From Siphonodentalium dalli (taxonomy: Eukaryota; Mollusca; Scaphopoda; Gadilida; Siphonodentaliidae), in assembly GCA_032622095.1 (NCBI GenBank), contig CP136062.1, positions 198,281,887-198,345,886 on the forward strand: DNA of 64,000 bases. Reading direction: 5' to 3'. The translations under genes and the position numbers were made by a program. This document shows, piece after piece, positions 1 to 10,862 of this stretch. The notes beneath the pieces were generated by a model. It worked only from the letters and a program-made list of their open reading frames with translations. It was not told the origin of the DNA and did not search any database. Position 1 is the stretch's first letter, and the number at the start of each line of letters is the position of its first letter.

Positions 1-291
1 GAAGTGATTAGGAATGTGGAAAGTTGAAAGGCCTAGTTATGCAAAGAGTAAAATCCAAGATTGCCACTGGCAGCCATGTTTTTTTGCCGAATGACCTCAA
101 AAAGACTCGTTCCCATTTACATGTCATTGCTAACATCAATCACAAATTTCATGATGATCAGACAAAAGATACGACCTGTAGCCTGTGTCAAAGGATTTAG
201 TCATGTAAAGAGTAAAATCCAAGATGGCCGCTGGCGGCCATGTTTTTTGGCCGAATGACCCCAAAATGACTCGTTCCCATCTACATGTCAA
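1..291 (+). repeat. Tandem-array element (family A), left part
   Basis: About two units of a ~164-bp tandem repeat. Each unit has a 'ccaagatggccgctggcggc' block followed by 'gactcgttcccat' and a 'gatgatcagac' block. The first bases resemble the 5' end of the large copy near 48730 (gattaggaatgtggaaagtt), so the element starts just left of the window. It stops at 291, where a TA-flanked transposon is inserted, and resumes at 1628. The organisation (short unique ends around a core of 150-170-bp repeats, with a 3' hairpin) recalls the pearl/HINE class of non-autonomous bivalve elements. That class is an inference, not a match I could test. Confidence 0.8.
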
Positions 292-293
292 TA

Positions 294-1625
294 CAGTGAA
301 AACTGTTATGAGAGACCACCCATTTTGCCAAGGATAAATGGTCGTTCATGACAAGTGGTCGGCGACGACGGGTTTGACCTATTTATGTATCAGTGTAGGA
401 TGTGTCTATGGTTGTATCTGAATCTGATGTCTGCACTTGTAGATTTTTTTTTTATATCATGAGTGATACCCACTGGTTGAAAATAATGGAGATTATATGT
501 GTTATACTTATGTTTAATCTTGAATAATAACAAAAACAGAGTATTATACAGGTATATGCATGTTAAATAAAATAATACGATAGAACAGCTGACCAGATAA
601 CTCGTCGGGCACGTGACAGAACCTCGTCAGAAGGAAGAAACTTTGGAACTAAATTCACTAATTGAGCATTGAAACAAGTTAATTTAATGTAACATTTTGT
701 TGTATCTTTTGTTTAATAAATATGAATCCCTAACAAACGATCCAAGCTATGATTTGGGTAAGTATAGTGGGAGAAATCAATAAAATATTCCAAGAGAAAA
801 CTGGTTTTTCCGCTGGTGATCAGAACACCGGTACATTTTGACAAAGGTCAAGGTTGTTTCTTAGAAACTGATTGGGGAACACAACAGGGGGGAATTAGAT
901 TCATTAAAAAATAGAGTATTTCCCCTTTGATTATAAACACAATTAAACTGGTCAGCTATTCACACACATTAATAATTTTGCCACGTAATTGAAGTGCACG
1001 AGAAAGATTTGGAAATATAACTGTGACATTGCGGTCTATGAACCTATATAGGTAGAAGAAGCCCACGTAATACAAGCCGAGGTGATTTTAAGCTTTCCGT
1101 AGATTATAAGTAAAACAATACAATTCCAGACGTGCGTCTGCGAAGTGTAAACATGAATCCATTCTCGAGGCCAAAGTGACTCCATAATTAACTGCTTACA
1201 TAAACCCTTTTATCTACCAAATGACCCTCAAGTGTCTTCTATTCATACATTCTTAATCACCAGCGAGCAATTCTCACCTCTTTAAATATCCGGTAACCTA
1301 AATTGACATGTGAAACTAATACCCTCACGCGCATCCAACACTGACAGACTCGGGGGTTCAGAACGGGGAATAAAAGTACATATGTTTGTGCATTTAAAGT
1401 TTTACTTTTTCGTGCACAAATTATATATTTTTTCGATGGAATTGGTCGTTCATAACAAGTAAATATTTATGTTTTTGCCGCGATATACCGACCTGTGGTC
1501 GCGTAAGACAGGATGTCGCTCACGGCAGGTCGTTTATATAGCTAAAAGTGTCCGTACAAAAGGAATTTGGTCGGAAAAGACAGTTGGTCGGTCACGGCAG
1601 TGGTCGTAAATTGCAGTTTTCACTG
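294..1625. mobile_element. pogo/Tc1-like TA-flanked element inserted in family A
   Basis: The ends are perfect 12-bp inverted repeats (CAGTGAAAACTG at 294, CAGTTTTCACTG ending at 1625) flanked by a TA duplication (292-293 and 1626-1627). Joining the flanks restores an uninterrupted family A unit. Subterminal 'ggtcg' motifs recur on both sides (340-370 and 1445-1610), as in pogo-like MITEs of marine invertebrates. No transposase frame is seen, so it is non-autonomous. Confidence 0.75.
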
Positions 1626-1627
1626 TA

Positions 1628-2416
1628 TTAACCTCCATGACAAATTTCATGTTGATCAGACGAACAGTACGACCTGTAGCCTGTGCTAATGGATTGAATT
1701 TTGAAATCCAAGATGGCCACTGACGGCCATGTTTTTTGCCGAATGATCCCAAAATGACTCGTTCCCATGTACATGTCAATGTCAACAGCCATGACAAATC
1801 TCATAATGATCTGACCAAAGGTACGACCTGTAGCCTGCGCCACAGGATTTAGTCATGCAAAGAGTAAAATCCAAGATGGCTGCTGGCGGCCATGTTTTTT
1901 GGCCGAATGACCCCAAAATGACTCGTTCCCATCTACATGTCATTGTTAACATCCATGACACATTTCATACAAAGCTACGACCTGTAGCCCGTGCAAAATA
2001 ATTTAGTCATGCAAAGAGTAAAATCCAAAATGGCTGCTGGTGGCCATGTTTTTTGGCCAAACGACCCCTAAATGACTTGTTCGCATCTACATGTCAATAT
2101 TAACATCCATGACAAATTTCATGATGATCAGACGAACAGTATGACCTGTAGCCCGTGCTAATGGATTGAATTTTGAAATCCAAGATGGCCACTGGCGGCC
2201 ATGTTTTTTTGCCGAATGACCCCAAAATGACTCGTTCCCATCTACATGTCAATGTCAACAGCCATGACAATTTTCATAATGATCAGACCAAAAGTACGAC
2301 CTGTAGCCCGTGCTAAAGGAAATTGTTGACGAATCACACACACACGCACACATGGACGACAAAGCCATGGCAATAGCTCAAACTTTACAAAGTAAAGTTG
2401 AGCTAAAAATTCATCT
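1628..2416 (+). repeat. Tandem-array element (family A), right part with 3' hairpin
   Basis: About four more units of the ~164-bp repeat in the same orientation as 1-291. The 3' end holds an acac/cgcaca microsatellite, 'ggacgacaaagccatggcaa', and a terminal hairpin (2384-2415: tagctcaaactttac / gtaaagttgagcta). The same 3' end recurs near 49990 and 53320, so this is the natural terminus of the family. Open frames here are shadows of the repeat. Confidence 0.75.
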
Positions 2417-2448
2417 GTCTCCTGGAAAGGACCGATCATAGGTGAATA

Positions 2449-2613
2449 CAGTAATGCCCTAAATAATCGACTCCTTAACCACAGTTGAATTATGGGTAAT
2501 CTTTCAGGATTTAGTCAGAAATATGGCTTGTTGCCATTCATCGGAAAGCTCTCAGTGAATGGCAACAAGCCATATTTCTGTAGTAAAGGAGTAGATTATT
2601 TAGGGCATTACTG
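2449..2613. mobile_element. Foldback MITE family B, copy 1, abutting DENND11 exon 4
   Basis: Foldback element with TIR CAGTAATGCCCTAAATAATC and TA duplications (2447-2448 and 2614-2615). One arm has lost about 50 bp compared with the full copy at 53770. Its right-hand TA duplication overlaps the splice donor of DENND11 exon 4 (minus-strand GT at 2616-2615). Confidence 0.85.
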
Positions 2614-2616
2614 TAC

Positions 2617-2776
2617 CTTTAATTCTTGTAGCATTTCACTGTTCTGTGTTGATAAGGAAGAATTTGAAATATTCATCATATCGACAGATGATGGACTGGC
2701 AGGTGGAAGAAGTCCTTTCTTGTCGTCAAAGAATGCCTTCAACTGCTCATACTTCCCTGGAGTCTGTAACTGGTGT
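2617..2776 (-). CDS. DENND11: DENND11 exon 4 (last exon in window)
   Basis: A 160-bp exon, 1 nt plus 53 codons, read from 2776 down. The acceptor is tttatcag; the donor GT lies at 2616-2615. It begins HQLQTPGKYEQLKAFFDDKK, which corresponds to the vertebrate DENND11 stretch after the 'FLE.QVR' helix (HQLE.PG.Y..L..FYEDKKG). The second half (rich in Ser, Asn and Met, ending QELK) is not conserved and looks like a linker. Phase joins exactly to exon 3. Its donor bases from +2 on come from a MITE and its TA duplication. The remaining exons (the rest of the DENN module) lie left of the window. Confidence 0.88.
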
Positions 2777-2931
2777 CTGATAAATAAAGAATTACTTGAG
2801 ATGGGATCATTGACTACTGTATCCCATGGATACAGGAACTACTTTTTGTGGTGCAATTCTAGATATTCTGAATTATACCACAAACAAGGGGTACGCATCT
2901 AAGATGCTATGTCAAGTTTATTGGCAGTCGA

Positions 2932-3870
2932 AAAAAACTTCTGCCAATAACTTGGCAATAAGGCCCACACAAGGCCCGAAAAGTCGGACAAACCTGGTTT
3001 TCGAACTCGTCTGAGATATTATTGCAATAGAATTATATACCAAATAAAAATTGAATGATTGGTTAATATCTCATAGAGTTATCGCGCTAACGGTGATAAA
3101 ATTGCAAAAAATTGACAAAGTAAGACCCCTAACGCCGGGGAATTTTTTTTTGGACAAACCTGGTTTTTGAACTCGTCCACTTCCACTTGTAGTCAATTTT
3201 CAATTGACAGGGATAGCCAAACTATCTTGTGGTCAGTCCAATATGCTTCCTGAACACCATGATCGAAATCTGCTAACCGACAGTAAATCTGATCCAATGC
3301 GGAATGGTAATCAGTTGTTTCCTCGTGGACGATGGGAATTACACTAAATGTTTCTTTCATGAAGTCATTCAATTCTTCCACGTGAGTAGTTGGATCAAGG
3401 AAGTTTTCATGACTCATATATCAAATATTGTTTGAATCAGTTAATATTTGATTCAGTTATCACGCTAACGGTGAAAAAAATGCTAAAAATAGACAAACTA
3501 AAGCCCATAACTCTGGGGAAAAAATTCGGACAAACCTGGTTTTCGAATTCGTCCGAAATATTGTTGCAAGAGACTCATATATCAAATATGGTTGTAATCA
3601 GTTAATATGTGATTGAGTTATCGCACTAACATGTGATAAAATTGCAAAAAAGTCATCAAAGATGGATAACTCTTGTCAAAAAGTTCGGACGTGACCCATT
3701 TTCTACAGGCAGTAAATCATTGGGAGCAACTCACATACCAAATTTTTTTTGAATCCGTTCACAAATGTCAAAGTTATAAGGCATTCTTTAGGTCCGCCCG
3801 CCGCCGCCCGCCAACCGTCCCTCGTCAAACCATAAGTCGAGTTTTTGAAAAACTCGACTAAAAATGTGGT
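2932..3870. repeat. Tandem-like intergenic-style repeat 'ggacaaacctggtttt'
   Basis: Three degenerate copies (about 2970-3175, 3418-3545, 3540-3700) of a unit containing 'cggacaaacctggttttcga' and 'gagttatcgcgctaacggtg'. A 240-bp block with an endonuclease-like frame lies between the first and second copies. The right part ends in a 'ccgcccgccgccgcccgcc' tract and a small hairpin (gtcgagtttt / aaaactcgac, 3836-3859). It lies in DENND11 intron 3. Confidence 0.6.
3193..3417 (-). pseudogene. Fragment of an endonuclease (EEP/AP-like) domain of a transposable element
   Basis: A 74-codon frame contains TTDYHSALDQIYCRL, then an aromatic spacer and YWTDHKIVWLSL. In retroelement and Helentron-type endonuclease/exonuclease/phosphatase domains the C-terminal end typically has the arrangement TTDxxSxLDxIY ... 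SDHK.V.., with the DH pair catalytic. Only this last ~70-residue piece is present, with no reverse transcriptase or helicase next to it, and it is enclosed by tandem repeats. I read it as a relic. Which element class it came from cannot be told. Confidence 0.5.
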
Positions 3871-3944
3871 ACAATCAGTATAATACTGCCAATGCCTCAA
3901 ACTTCAAGAACGCCCATAATTCAAACCACACGTGAATTGGTTAA

Positions 3945-4422
3945 ATGCCCACTTAAGTTTCGAGTCACCGATTATTTTTTTTATAGTGACTTGATATACG
4001 GTTTTAATAACAATCTATGCCATAATATATGATTAAAATACTATAACTCATCACCATTTGAAACATCTGTGTCTCAGAAGATGCCCGTAGAGAAATAGAA
4101 AACAGCTGAAACCATAGGAAGATTCCCCCCCCCGTTTTGGCTCCCAGAATGCAACAGAATTCAAACTAAAGATATATTTTCAATGGAAGGAGAATATCTC
4201 GATCTTTAAGATATAGAGTTATTCCCTCTCCATTGAAAATAATACACTTTTTACTACAATCTAGATGACAAACACATGGTAACTCAACAAAAACATGTTC
4301 ACAGCTTATTACATTGGATAAGTTGATAATACAATGTTTTAGAGCTTCCTCTTTCAAATGGTATATAATATGGCATATATTTTATATAATGTGATCTGGG
4401 GGTTCGAAAATTAAGTTGGCCT
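3945..4422. mobile_element. TTAA-flanked MITE family E, copy 1
   Basis: TIRs resemble 'aaggcccacttaattttcga' and its complement, flanked by TTAA on both sides (3941-3944 and 4423-4426). There is an internal hairpin near 4178-4250. Two other copies in the same orientation occur at 24966 and 34107. A TTAA target suggests mobilisation by a piggyBac-type (or Kolobok-type) transposase; the assignment is by target site only. Confidence 0.75.
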
Positions 4423-4457
4423 TTAATATCATGTTATAGACTGAAGAAAGAGGCATA

Positions 4458-4833
4458 CCCTGCTGGACGAAACAAGTGTCCACTTAACTGCGGTGCGGTT
4501 AGCGTTGCCACTGCGGCCGAAATGCAACTACACCGCGGCTCCACCGGCTAACTGCAGTTGGGCCGCGGTTTACTTGCTATTTGGCATGGTGTAGTTGCCG
4601 CGGTGTACTTTCATTAAACTGAAAAAAGACAATACAAACCAGAAATCTAACCACGGTGTACATGTCATTCGGCCGTGAGGGTAGTTGCCGTTCGGACGCA
4701 GTGAACTTGCCGTTCGGCCCGCAGTGTACTTGCTGTTCGGCCGCGGTGCTCAACTGCAGTTACAAACTCTGACACCGCAGCCGAACGGCAAATACACCGC
4801 GGTGCCAATTGACACTTGTTTTGTCCAGCGGGG
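4458..4833. mobile_element. GC-rich MITE with gccgaacggcaagtacaccg repeats
   Basis: TIR CCCTGCTGGAC(A/G)AAACAAGTGT with TA flanks (4456-4457 and 4834-4835). The interior is a degenerate short repeat of 'gccgaacggcaagtacaccg' in both orientations, far richer in G+C than the surrounding intron. A second copy in opposite orientation lies at 11797-12109. Frames at 4665-4882 merely follow the repeat. Confidence 0.7.
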
Positions 4834-5083
4834 TATATCATTATCATGGCTCCTTACTGATACTGAATTATATTCACGATAAAACAAAAATATGTCTTAT
4901 TGCCAGAGGTCGCCATTCAATAGTGACGTCATCTTTGATGAGACAGTTCGAAAAGAAGAACTGTTTGGTGGAAAATCATACCAAGCAGAGATAAAAACTG
5001 GTCTATTAATTTATATAGCAGGTTGCACGTCTGTCACTACAATTTTGACCAAAACATAAAGAGTCGATTTACAAAAGAAATAA

Positions 5084-5212
5084 ATACACTGCGCATCGGA
5101 GTGTATAGTTAAATTTGACCATAAAAACTGATTGTAGGACTCCGCATTGTGTTGTCCTACAATCAGTTTCTTTGTGGTAAAATTCTACTATACACTCCGA
5201 TGCGCGGTGTAT
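5084..5212. repeat. 129-bp foldback
   Basis: Arms 'atacactgcgcatcggagtg' and the matching complement pair over about 55 bp on each side of a ~13-bp loop (near 5138-5150). It lies in intron 3 of DENND11, some 230 bp past the low-coordinate end of exon 3. No second copy is seen in the window. Confidence 0.7.
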
Positions 5213-5439
5213 CTATTTCATAAGTAAAGTGAAACACTCTGCCAGGGATTCAAATTTGCATAGCAAATGAACTTATACAAACAATTATATTCTATTATAT
5301 TCTCGTAAAAACAGCTGATTCGCTGTAAAATATTATATTTTGATTCTCGCACAGTTTAATAGATTTTAAGGCATTCAGTGACAGGTAGGCACTGTACATT
5401 CGAGCCATGCTTGTTACATACATTATAAATGTAACATAC

Positions 5440-5598
5440 CTAACTTGTGTTTCTAGGAATTCCATGTGCCTGTTGAGCATCGTGTATGAAGTGGATAGAA
5501 TCCCAACAGATTTCATCCTAGCACCTCTCTCTAACTCGCTGTCAACAGGCATGTTCTCGAAGCATGCCAGCCCATACCAATTGTCCTTTTTAAAATAT
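5440..5598 (-). CDS. DENND11: DENND11 exon 3
   Basis: A 159-bp exon (1 nt + 52 codons + 2 nt), acceptor attgacag, donor gtatgt. It encodes [20 protein letters not shown] followed by [20 protein letters not shown] and [12 protein letters not shown]. This is the most conserved part of the gene: the vertebrate protein has the same [24 protein letters not shown] core and the following MHFLE.QV helix. It belongs to the N-terminal lobe (uDENN/longin part) of the DENN module. Phase matches exon 2 (GT|A) and exon 4 (AG|A). Confidence 0.95.
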
Positions 5599-5640
5599 CT
5601 GTCAATAATACAATGAATAAGCTGTAAACAAAAATGCATA

Positions 5641-6086
5641 TGTGACCCGCCATATCAAATCCAGTCGGAAGTCGGGATTTTTTTACCCTGTGCCAATGCA
5701 TTCTCTTATATATGCGAGTCGACCATAGGTCGCCTCGCATATATAAGAGAATGCATTGGCTTAACAATTTTTTATCATGTTTTTTAAATAAATGTTTCTT
5801 ACAATTTTTAGGACATAAAATAAAAAAACACCCATTACCCTGCAGGGAGCCCCACACATATATAGAAGCACATAGAAGAGTGTTGTCTTCTCATGTTGGT
5901 CTGGGGCTCTGTATGGGTGAAATTATAAAATTGTTAAAGAATACAAGAACAAATTATTAAAATTGTAAAAAATTGTTAGGCCAATGCATTCTCTTATATA
6001 TGGTCGACTCGCATATATAAGAGAATGCATTGGCACAGGGTAAAAAAATTCCCGACTTCCGACTGGATTTGATATGGCGGGTCACA
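5641..6086. mobile_element. Double-hairpin MITE family D, copy 1
   Basis: TIR TGTGACCCGCCATATCAAAT with TA flanks (5639-5640 and 6087-6088). Inside are two hairpins built from 'gccaatgcattctcttatat' plus 'gcgagtcgacc', placed near each end and framed by CCCTGTGCCA / TGGCACAGGG. Between them is a unique core with 'ccctgcagggagccccacac'. No coding potential; frames here are repeat artefacts. Confidence 0.85.
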
Positions 6087-6269
6087 TATAGTAAAATAAA
6101 ACTACATCTAACAGTTGGTACATGTAGCTCAAGGCAGTTATAGCTTTTTGAAACATGATTGAAGGTGCGAATCAAATTTCAATAAGAAGCTACACAAACA
6201 GCTGTTCCAATCCATACTCTTTTATTGTCAAAATAAACATTAGCAATAAGAATCTGCAACAATCATATA

Positions 6270-6735
6270 TGTGACCCGCCATATCAAATCCAGTCGGAAG
6301 TCGGGAATTTTTTTACCCTGTGCCAATGCATTCTCTTATATATGCGAGTCGACCATAGGTCGCCTCGCATATATAAGTGAATGCATTGGCCTAACAATTT
6401 TTTACAATTATAATAATTTGTTCTTGTATTCTTTTTAATTAACAATTTTATAATTTCACCCATACAGAGCCCCAGACAAACATGAGCAGACGACACTCTT
6501 CTATGTGCTTCTATATATGTGTGGGGCTCCCTGCAGGGTAATGGATGTTATTTTATTTTATGTCCTAAAAATTGTAAGAAACATTTATTTAAAAAACATC
6601 ATAAAAAATTGTTAAGCCAATGCATTCTCTTATATATGCGAGGCGACCTATGGTCGACTCGCATATATAAGAGAATGCATTGGCACAGGGTAAAAAAATC
6701 CCGACTTCCGACTGGATTTGATATGGCGGGTCACA
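6270..6735. mobile_element. Double-hairpin MITE family D, copy 2 (inverted core)
   Basis: Same TIR and TA flanks (6268-6269 and 6736-6737) as the copy at 5641, only 183 bp away. The unique core is in the opposite orientation, so the two copies can pair along most of their length. Confidence 0.85.
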
Positions 6736-6904
6736 TATGGCATTGTAAAAACAAGACAGTCTTTTGAATTTGAGATGAGTGAAAGGGTATCTCCACCATC
6801 TCTCCCACGATTTAATTTTCTGCGAGTTAGCAACAGGGTACATTGTATTTACATGTACCATGAACGTAAATAAGTTATGAAAAAGAAAGATAAAGATATG
6901 TTAA

Positions 6905-7068
6905 CCCTTCCATGACGGAAGCTGCAATAGTGCAGCATTAAAGATCCTGTGCCAGTGCATTGTCTTATATATGCGAGTCTCCCATAATGTTAGGCCAATG
7001 TATTCTCTTATATATGCAAGGCTCACTACGGGAGACATATATAAGAGAATGCATTGGCACATGGTTTT
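6905..7068. mobile_element. TTAA-type MITE family F, copy 1 (right end lost)
   Basis: Begins TTAA-CCCTTCCATGACGGAAGCT and contains three arms of the 'tgcattctcttatatatgcg' hairpin. The terminus expected on the right (agcttc..tcat.aagggttaa) is missing; sequence similarity ends after 'acatggttttcg'. Confidence 0.65.
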
Positions 7069-7873
7069 CGAAATTAAGTCTTGTATGAGGTGTAATTTTG
7101 GCCGGGCTAATGTTTATATATAATAATGTATACATTACAGTAGTGAATACAGTTATTAGTTTTCAATTGAAACTTTTAAACAACAATTGAATAAATATAT
7201 TGTCGCCATGAACATTTTATGGCCGGGATATTGAATAGACATGCCGCTGGAGTTAGGCCACTAACCACGCAGTGAATTGTCATCAGTATCAGTCAGCAAG
7301 ATTGTTTTGGGGGCACAATATTCCAAAAATATATGTAAATGTATATACCGCTATCATATACATGATTCATTTACTATGAATATATACCTATTATGCGGGA
7401 TATTATTTATGAAATGTATCATCTGACATTCATACAAAGCACAAAAATAAATTATTAAACTTATCTGTTATACCGCGTTAAGTTAAATTAAAACTAAACG
7501 CTCTTTATTGACACACGGAGTTGACAAGATTGTTTAGGATGCGCATTATTCCGAATATATGTAAATATATTGTCCTCATATCCACATGAAAATTAAAAAT
7601 TAAACGCTCTTTATTGCCACACAGTTAAGGGCATCTGAAAACTGTCGAATGTTTTCGAGATGACCAATGTCTATAACACTTTTATATATAACTTTGCAAA
7701 TCTTCGCATATATACAATATGGATATATATAGTATATATAAAATAACTTGAACTATGCCAGTAATGAAAAGATCAGAAACAAGAGCACATGTTTATGTAC
7801 ATGTAGATAACTGCGTGTAAGAACGAAATAATATACGAGAATTGATTTATACATCATGGTAGAATATACTTAA

Positions 7874-8032
7874 CCCTTTGAGTGCCAGGTTGATTTTTGT
7901 ATCAACCCATATACCCTGTGCCAATGCATTCTCTTATATATGCGAGTCGACCAATAATTCATTCTTATATTCTTTTACAGACTTATTTTGTAGGTTTAGG
8001 GCCGATGAGATCGGCCCCTGGCACTCAAAGGG
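7874..8032. mobile_element. TTAA-flanked MITE family G with a half hairpin
   Basis: TIR CCCTTTGAGTGCCAGG with its complement at the right end, exactly flanked by TTAA (7870-7873 and 8033-8036). The interior carries one arm only of the ccctgtgccaatgcattctc hairpin (7914-7952). The target site and CCC end fit a piggyBac-mobilised MITE. Confidence 0.75.
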
Positions 8033-8679
8033 TTAATAATATTCCAAAGTTAGGTCCAATGTAAAATATGGGCATGCATGGCTTTATAACAACATATTGT
8101 GATACATAATAACAGTAGTACTAATAATGTTTTATTATGAGAACTGCAACATATTTCGGCGAAGTTGTTGCATTCGCAGTGTTCTCTCCATAACACGGCA
8201 AACTTCAATAGCCCCGATCAAATTCATGATACCTTTGCACATGCAAACTTTTTCAGACTGCAAACTATATACGTCGTCTATGGGTTACCATGTGATCAAT
8301 CATGTGACTATACTGCTGTTCACATGTGACAATCATGTTATCGTGCTGATCACGTGAAACAAAATCTTCGGAATTTTGTTAAATCATTATAACAATAAGA
8401 TTAGCGGCCGAATATTAGATTATATGAGTAAAATGGACATTTTAAATATGTATTATAGGTATATTGAAAGAAATTACAAATATTTTTCAGCATCATATTC
8501 ATTTAACATTTCTTAAGGGAACAACGAATATCAATGAGTATTTGGTATGGAAAGGGTTAAAATTCTGATGTAAACATAAAAAAGATCTTCAGTTTTTTAA
8601 CTGAAAACTCTGAAAAATAATCATCCATTTCGCTCATCTCTAATATATGACTTGATACGTTCCACGGAAAGCTACTCAC

Positions 8680-8779
8680 ACAAAATCTTTCATCAGTGTG
8701 TGTGAACCACTCGCCATGGACTTAAACTCCACTCCATCAAGGTCACTGTCCTCAGGAAGGCACCATTCTATCACATTCC
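8680..8779 (-). CDS. DENND11: DENND11 exon 2
   Basis: A 100-bp exon (2 nt + 32 codons + 2 nt), acceptor ctatttag, donor gtgagt. It encodes [20 protein letters not shown] and [12 protein letters not shown]. The Nx[21 protein letters not shown] signature is diagnostic for DENND11 (formerly KIAA1147). Phase matches exon 1 (G|GG, giving RSGN) and exon 3. Confidence 0.95.
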
Positions 8780-9306
8780 CTAAATAGAATTTGAGATATT
8801 TAGTAAAATTAATCTGGTATTAAAGTTTAAGAAATAAAGAATTTGAAAAACGCCGAACTGTGTGAAGATAATTGATTACACCCAGTCTTTAGGGTCCCTT
8901 TCCCCTCTTGACACATGTACCCCTACTCAATATCGAAAGATTAATGCCTAAATTGCCTGTGTACCCTGCTATATCTCCACTAAAATAATTAAAACCAACG
9001 AGGAATAATAAATGAAGGTATTAAATTTGGTTTGATCCTGATTACACCGCAATTATGTTGTCAAATTACAGGTTGCTAAATTTTTATTTCTATTGTTTAT
9101 GTAATACGTAGACCTGGTTTTAGCCTGTGAAGATTTATCAGGAATATTTCATGGAATATAAAAGTTTTCATCAATTCAGTGAAGTCAAACATATAAATAA
9201 AGAGCACATTTAACAGCTTCTTGTATCATGTTGTCATATGTAATGTCTAATCATTAATGATGTAGCTAGTAGTTTATAAGAGTATTAGTTCAGTCATGAT
9301 GAACAT

Positions 9307-10686
9307 TAATGATGAGCCGATAATCGGAAACGACAATCGGAATCGGTCGATTGTGGCCCATCGGATGACAATCGGTACTCGGGTTTCAACATCGGCATTT
9401 CCGATTGTCTAAATAATAATCAGGTGCTTGTTTTTCTTCAATAAACTGTGTTAAATATAACGATGTTTTGTTGAATAAATGACCAGTAAACATGGGGAAA
9501 GTGTAACCAAACACAAATTTTATGATATACAGCCAGGTCCTGCCTATAAACACAGGTATAAACTCCCGAAAGTACATGTCACCTGACACATAATTACGCA
9601 GTTAACTGCATTCACCACGCTTCAGTTATTATATATCGAATGAATTGAAATAATTATGTAAAAGAGCCCGACGAGACCCATTATATACATGTAGTGTTAG
9701 TGTAGTGTGTTTACAACATCACCATTGTTCACCAATTAACAACTACTATTCAACGTAGTGACCGCTAATCACCAGTATTCAAACTGATTCAAACTGATAT
9801 CAGGTCAGCTAGTGACCTCAATGACCTCTTATCTATAAGCCGACATAAAAAAAAACCCTGTAGACAGTAAACAAGTGTTGGGTCATCCTTGGTATTGTCT
9901 CTACAGTTGAGTTCAGGATAATATGGTATAACATCAAAATTCCCTTCCTCGGACGGAGGTATCGTGTTGAATTCTTGTATTTTGTTAATTTGATAGGGAT
10001 AAATACACTGGTAACAATTTTTTTTTTTTTTTATAATTTATTCATCTTTTTGATACAATTTCACATAATATCAACATTTGAAAAGACATAAATTTTACAT
10101 ACAACAATATCTGTAAGGAAAAACCATGTACATGATGCATGTCTGTTTCAAACACTGGTAACAATTTAATATTAATATTATTTAATTGTTTTTATTTGTA
10201 ATAAAACATTTCGTTCCTGTTTTGGTGTGAACGGTCATGCACTCTTCTGAGTTGTCATCGTGGCAAATGCCAAAACTCACCTGTGTCTGTGATTGTAGCA
10301 TAATTCAGACCCCCTATTGACTTACAGTTGTATAAGGTGCATGCACATTTTGAGGGGAAATACTGGGTCAACAAGTAGCGACTTATAGACAGAAATCTAT
10401 GGTAAATTGAGCATGATATAACACGTGTATTGGTTGTCAGGATGCAGGAATTCGTTCACAAGTCCACCCATACCTACCTTTATACTTACCCAAACGTATA
10501 CTTATGTATACTGGTACATTACTGACGTTGTTACTTCCAAATCAAAGTAGTATATAACACATATACATGTAACATATTTTGGTATAATTATTACAATAAT
10601 CGGAATCGGCACCTGAATCGGCCGATTGTGATCTCAAATAATCGGCAATCGGCGCAAGGCTCTATTTGACAATCGGGTCATCACTA
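9307..10686. mobile_element. hAT-type element, 1.38 kb, in DENND11 intron 1
   Basis: Ends TAATGATGAGCCGAT and the imperfect complement finishing CATCACTA, with a perfect 8-bp duplication ATGAACAT (9299-9306 and 10687-10694). The subterminal regions are dense in 'aatcgg' motifs in both orientations, as expected of hAT transposase binding sites. There is no transposase frame. A retroposed fragment sits inside it at 10021. Confidence 0.85.
10021..10151 (-). mobile_element. Retroposed fragment with A-tail and 16-bp target duplication
   Basis: Flanked by identical copies of ACACTGGTAACAATTT (10005-10020 and 10152-10167). On the minus strand the insert ends 'gatgaataaattat' followed by a run of about 13 A residues, so AATAAA precedes the tail. 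That is the look of an L1-type-mobilised 3' end of an mRNA or a very short LINE/SINE. The 131 bp are too short to name the source. Confidence 0.75.
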
Positions 10687-10807
10687 ATGAACATAGTACA
10701 TATCTTTCTACTATGCTGGAAGTAGAACTCTGCAAAAGCGGTCATGTTAACCTACCTAGTAGCTACAGTACATCATTAGACATTACATGTCATGGGTCAT
10801 AAATAAT

Positions 10808-10862
10808 ATAACCTGAACGCGCGTCTAACGGCACGACAAAGATTGGTACAAATTCTCGGATA
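10808..10862 (-). pseudogene. Decayed copy of the end of DENND11 exon 1
   Basis: Minus-strand sequence about 1.65 kb downstream of exon 1 matches the exon's last ~50 bases with a small deletion. It reads EFVPIFVVPLDARSG against ENDSVVAIFVVAFDTRSG in exon 1. A GT follows at the equivalent donor position ('ttcag|gttata'). It is either a decayed partial duplication or an alternative exon; no start codon or acceptor is obvious. Confidence 0.6.

Noticed and set aside
4665-4882. Arg/Ala-rich frames in the GC-rich element as a gene
   Set aside because: They follow a short degenerate repeat in both strands and have no start context or partner exon.
5531-6767. Frames with 'YKRMHWHRVKK' or 'CILLYMRGDLWSTRIYKRMHW'
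   Set aside because: Translations of the double-hairpin MITE family D; identical on both strands.
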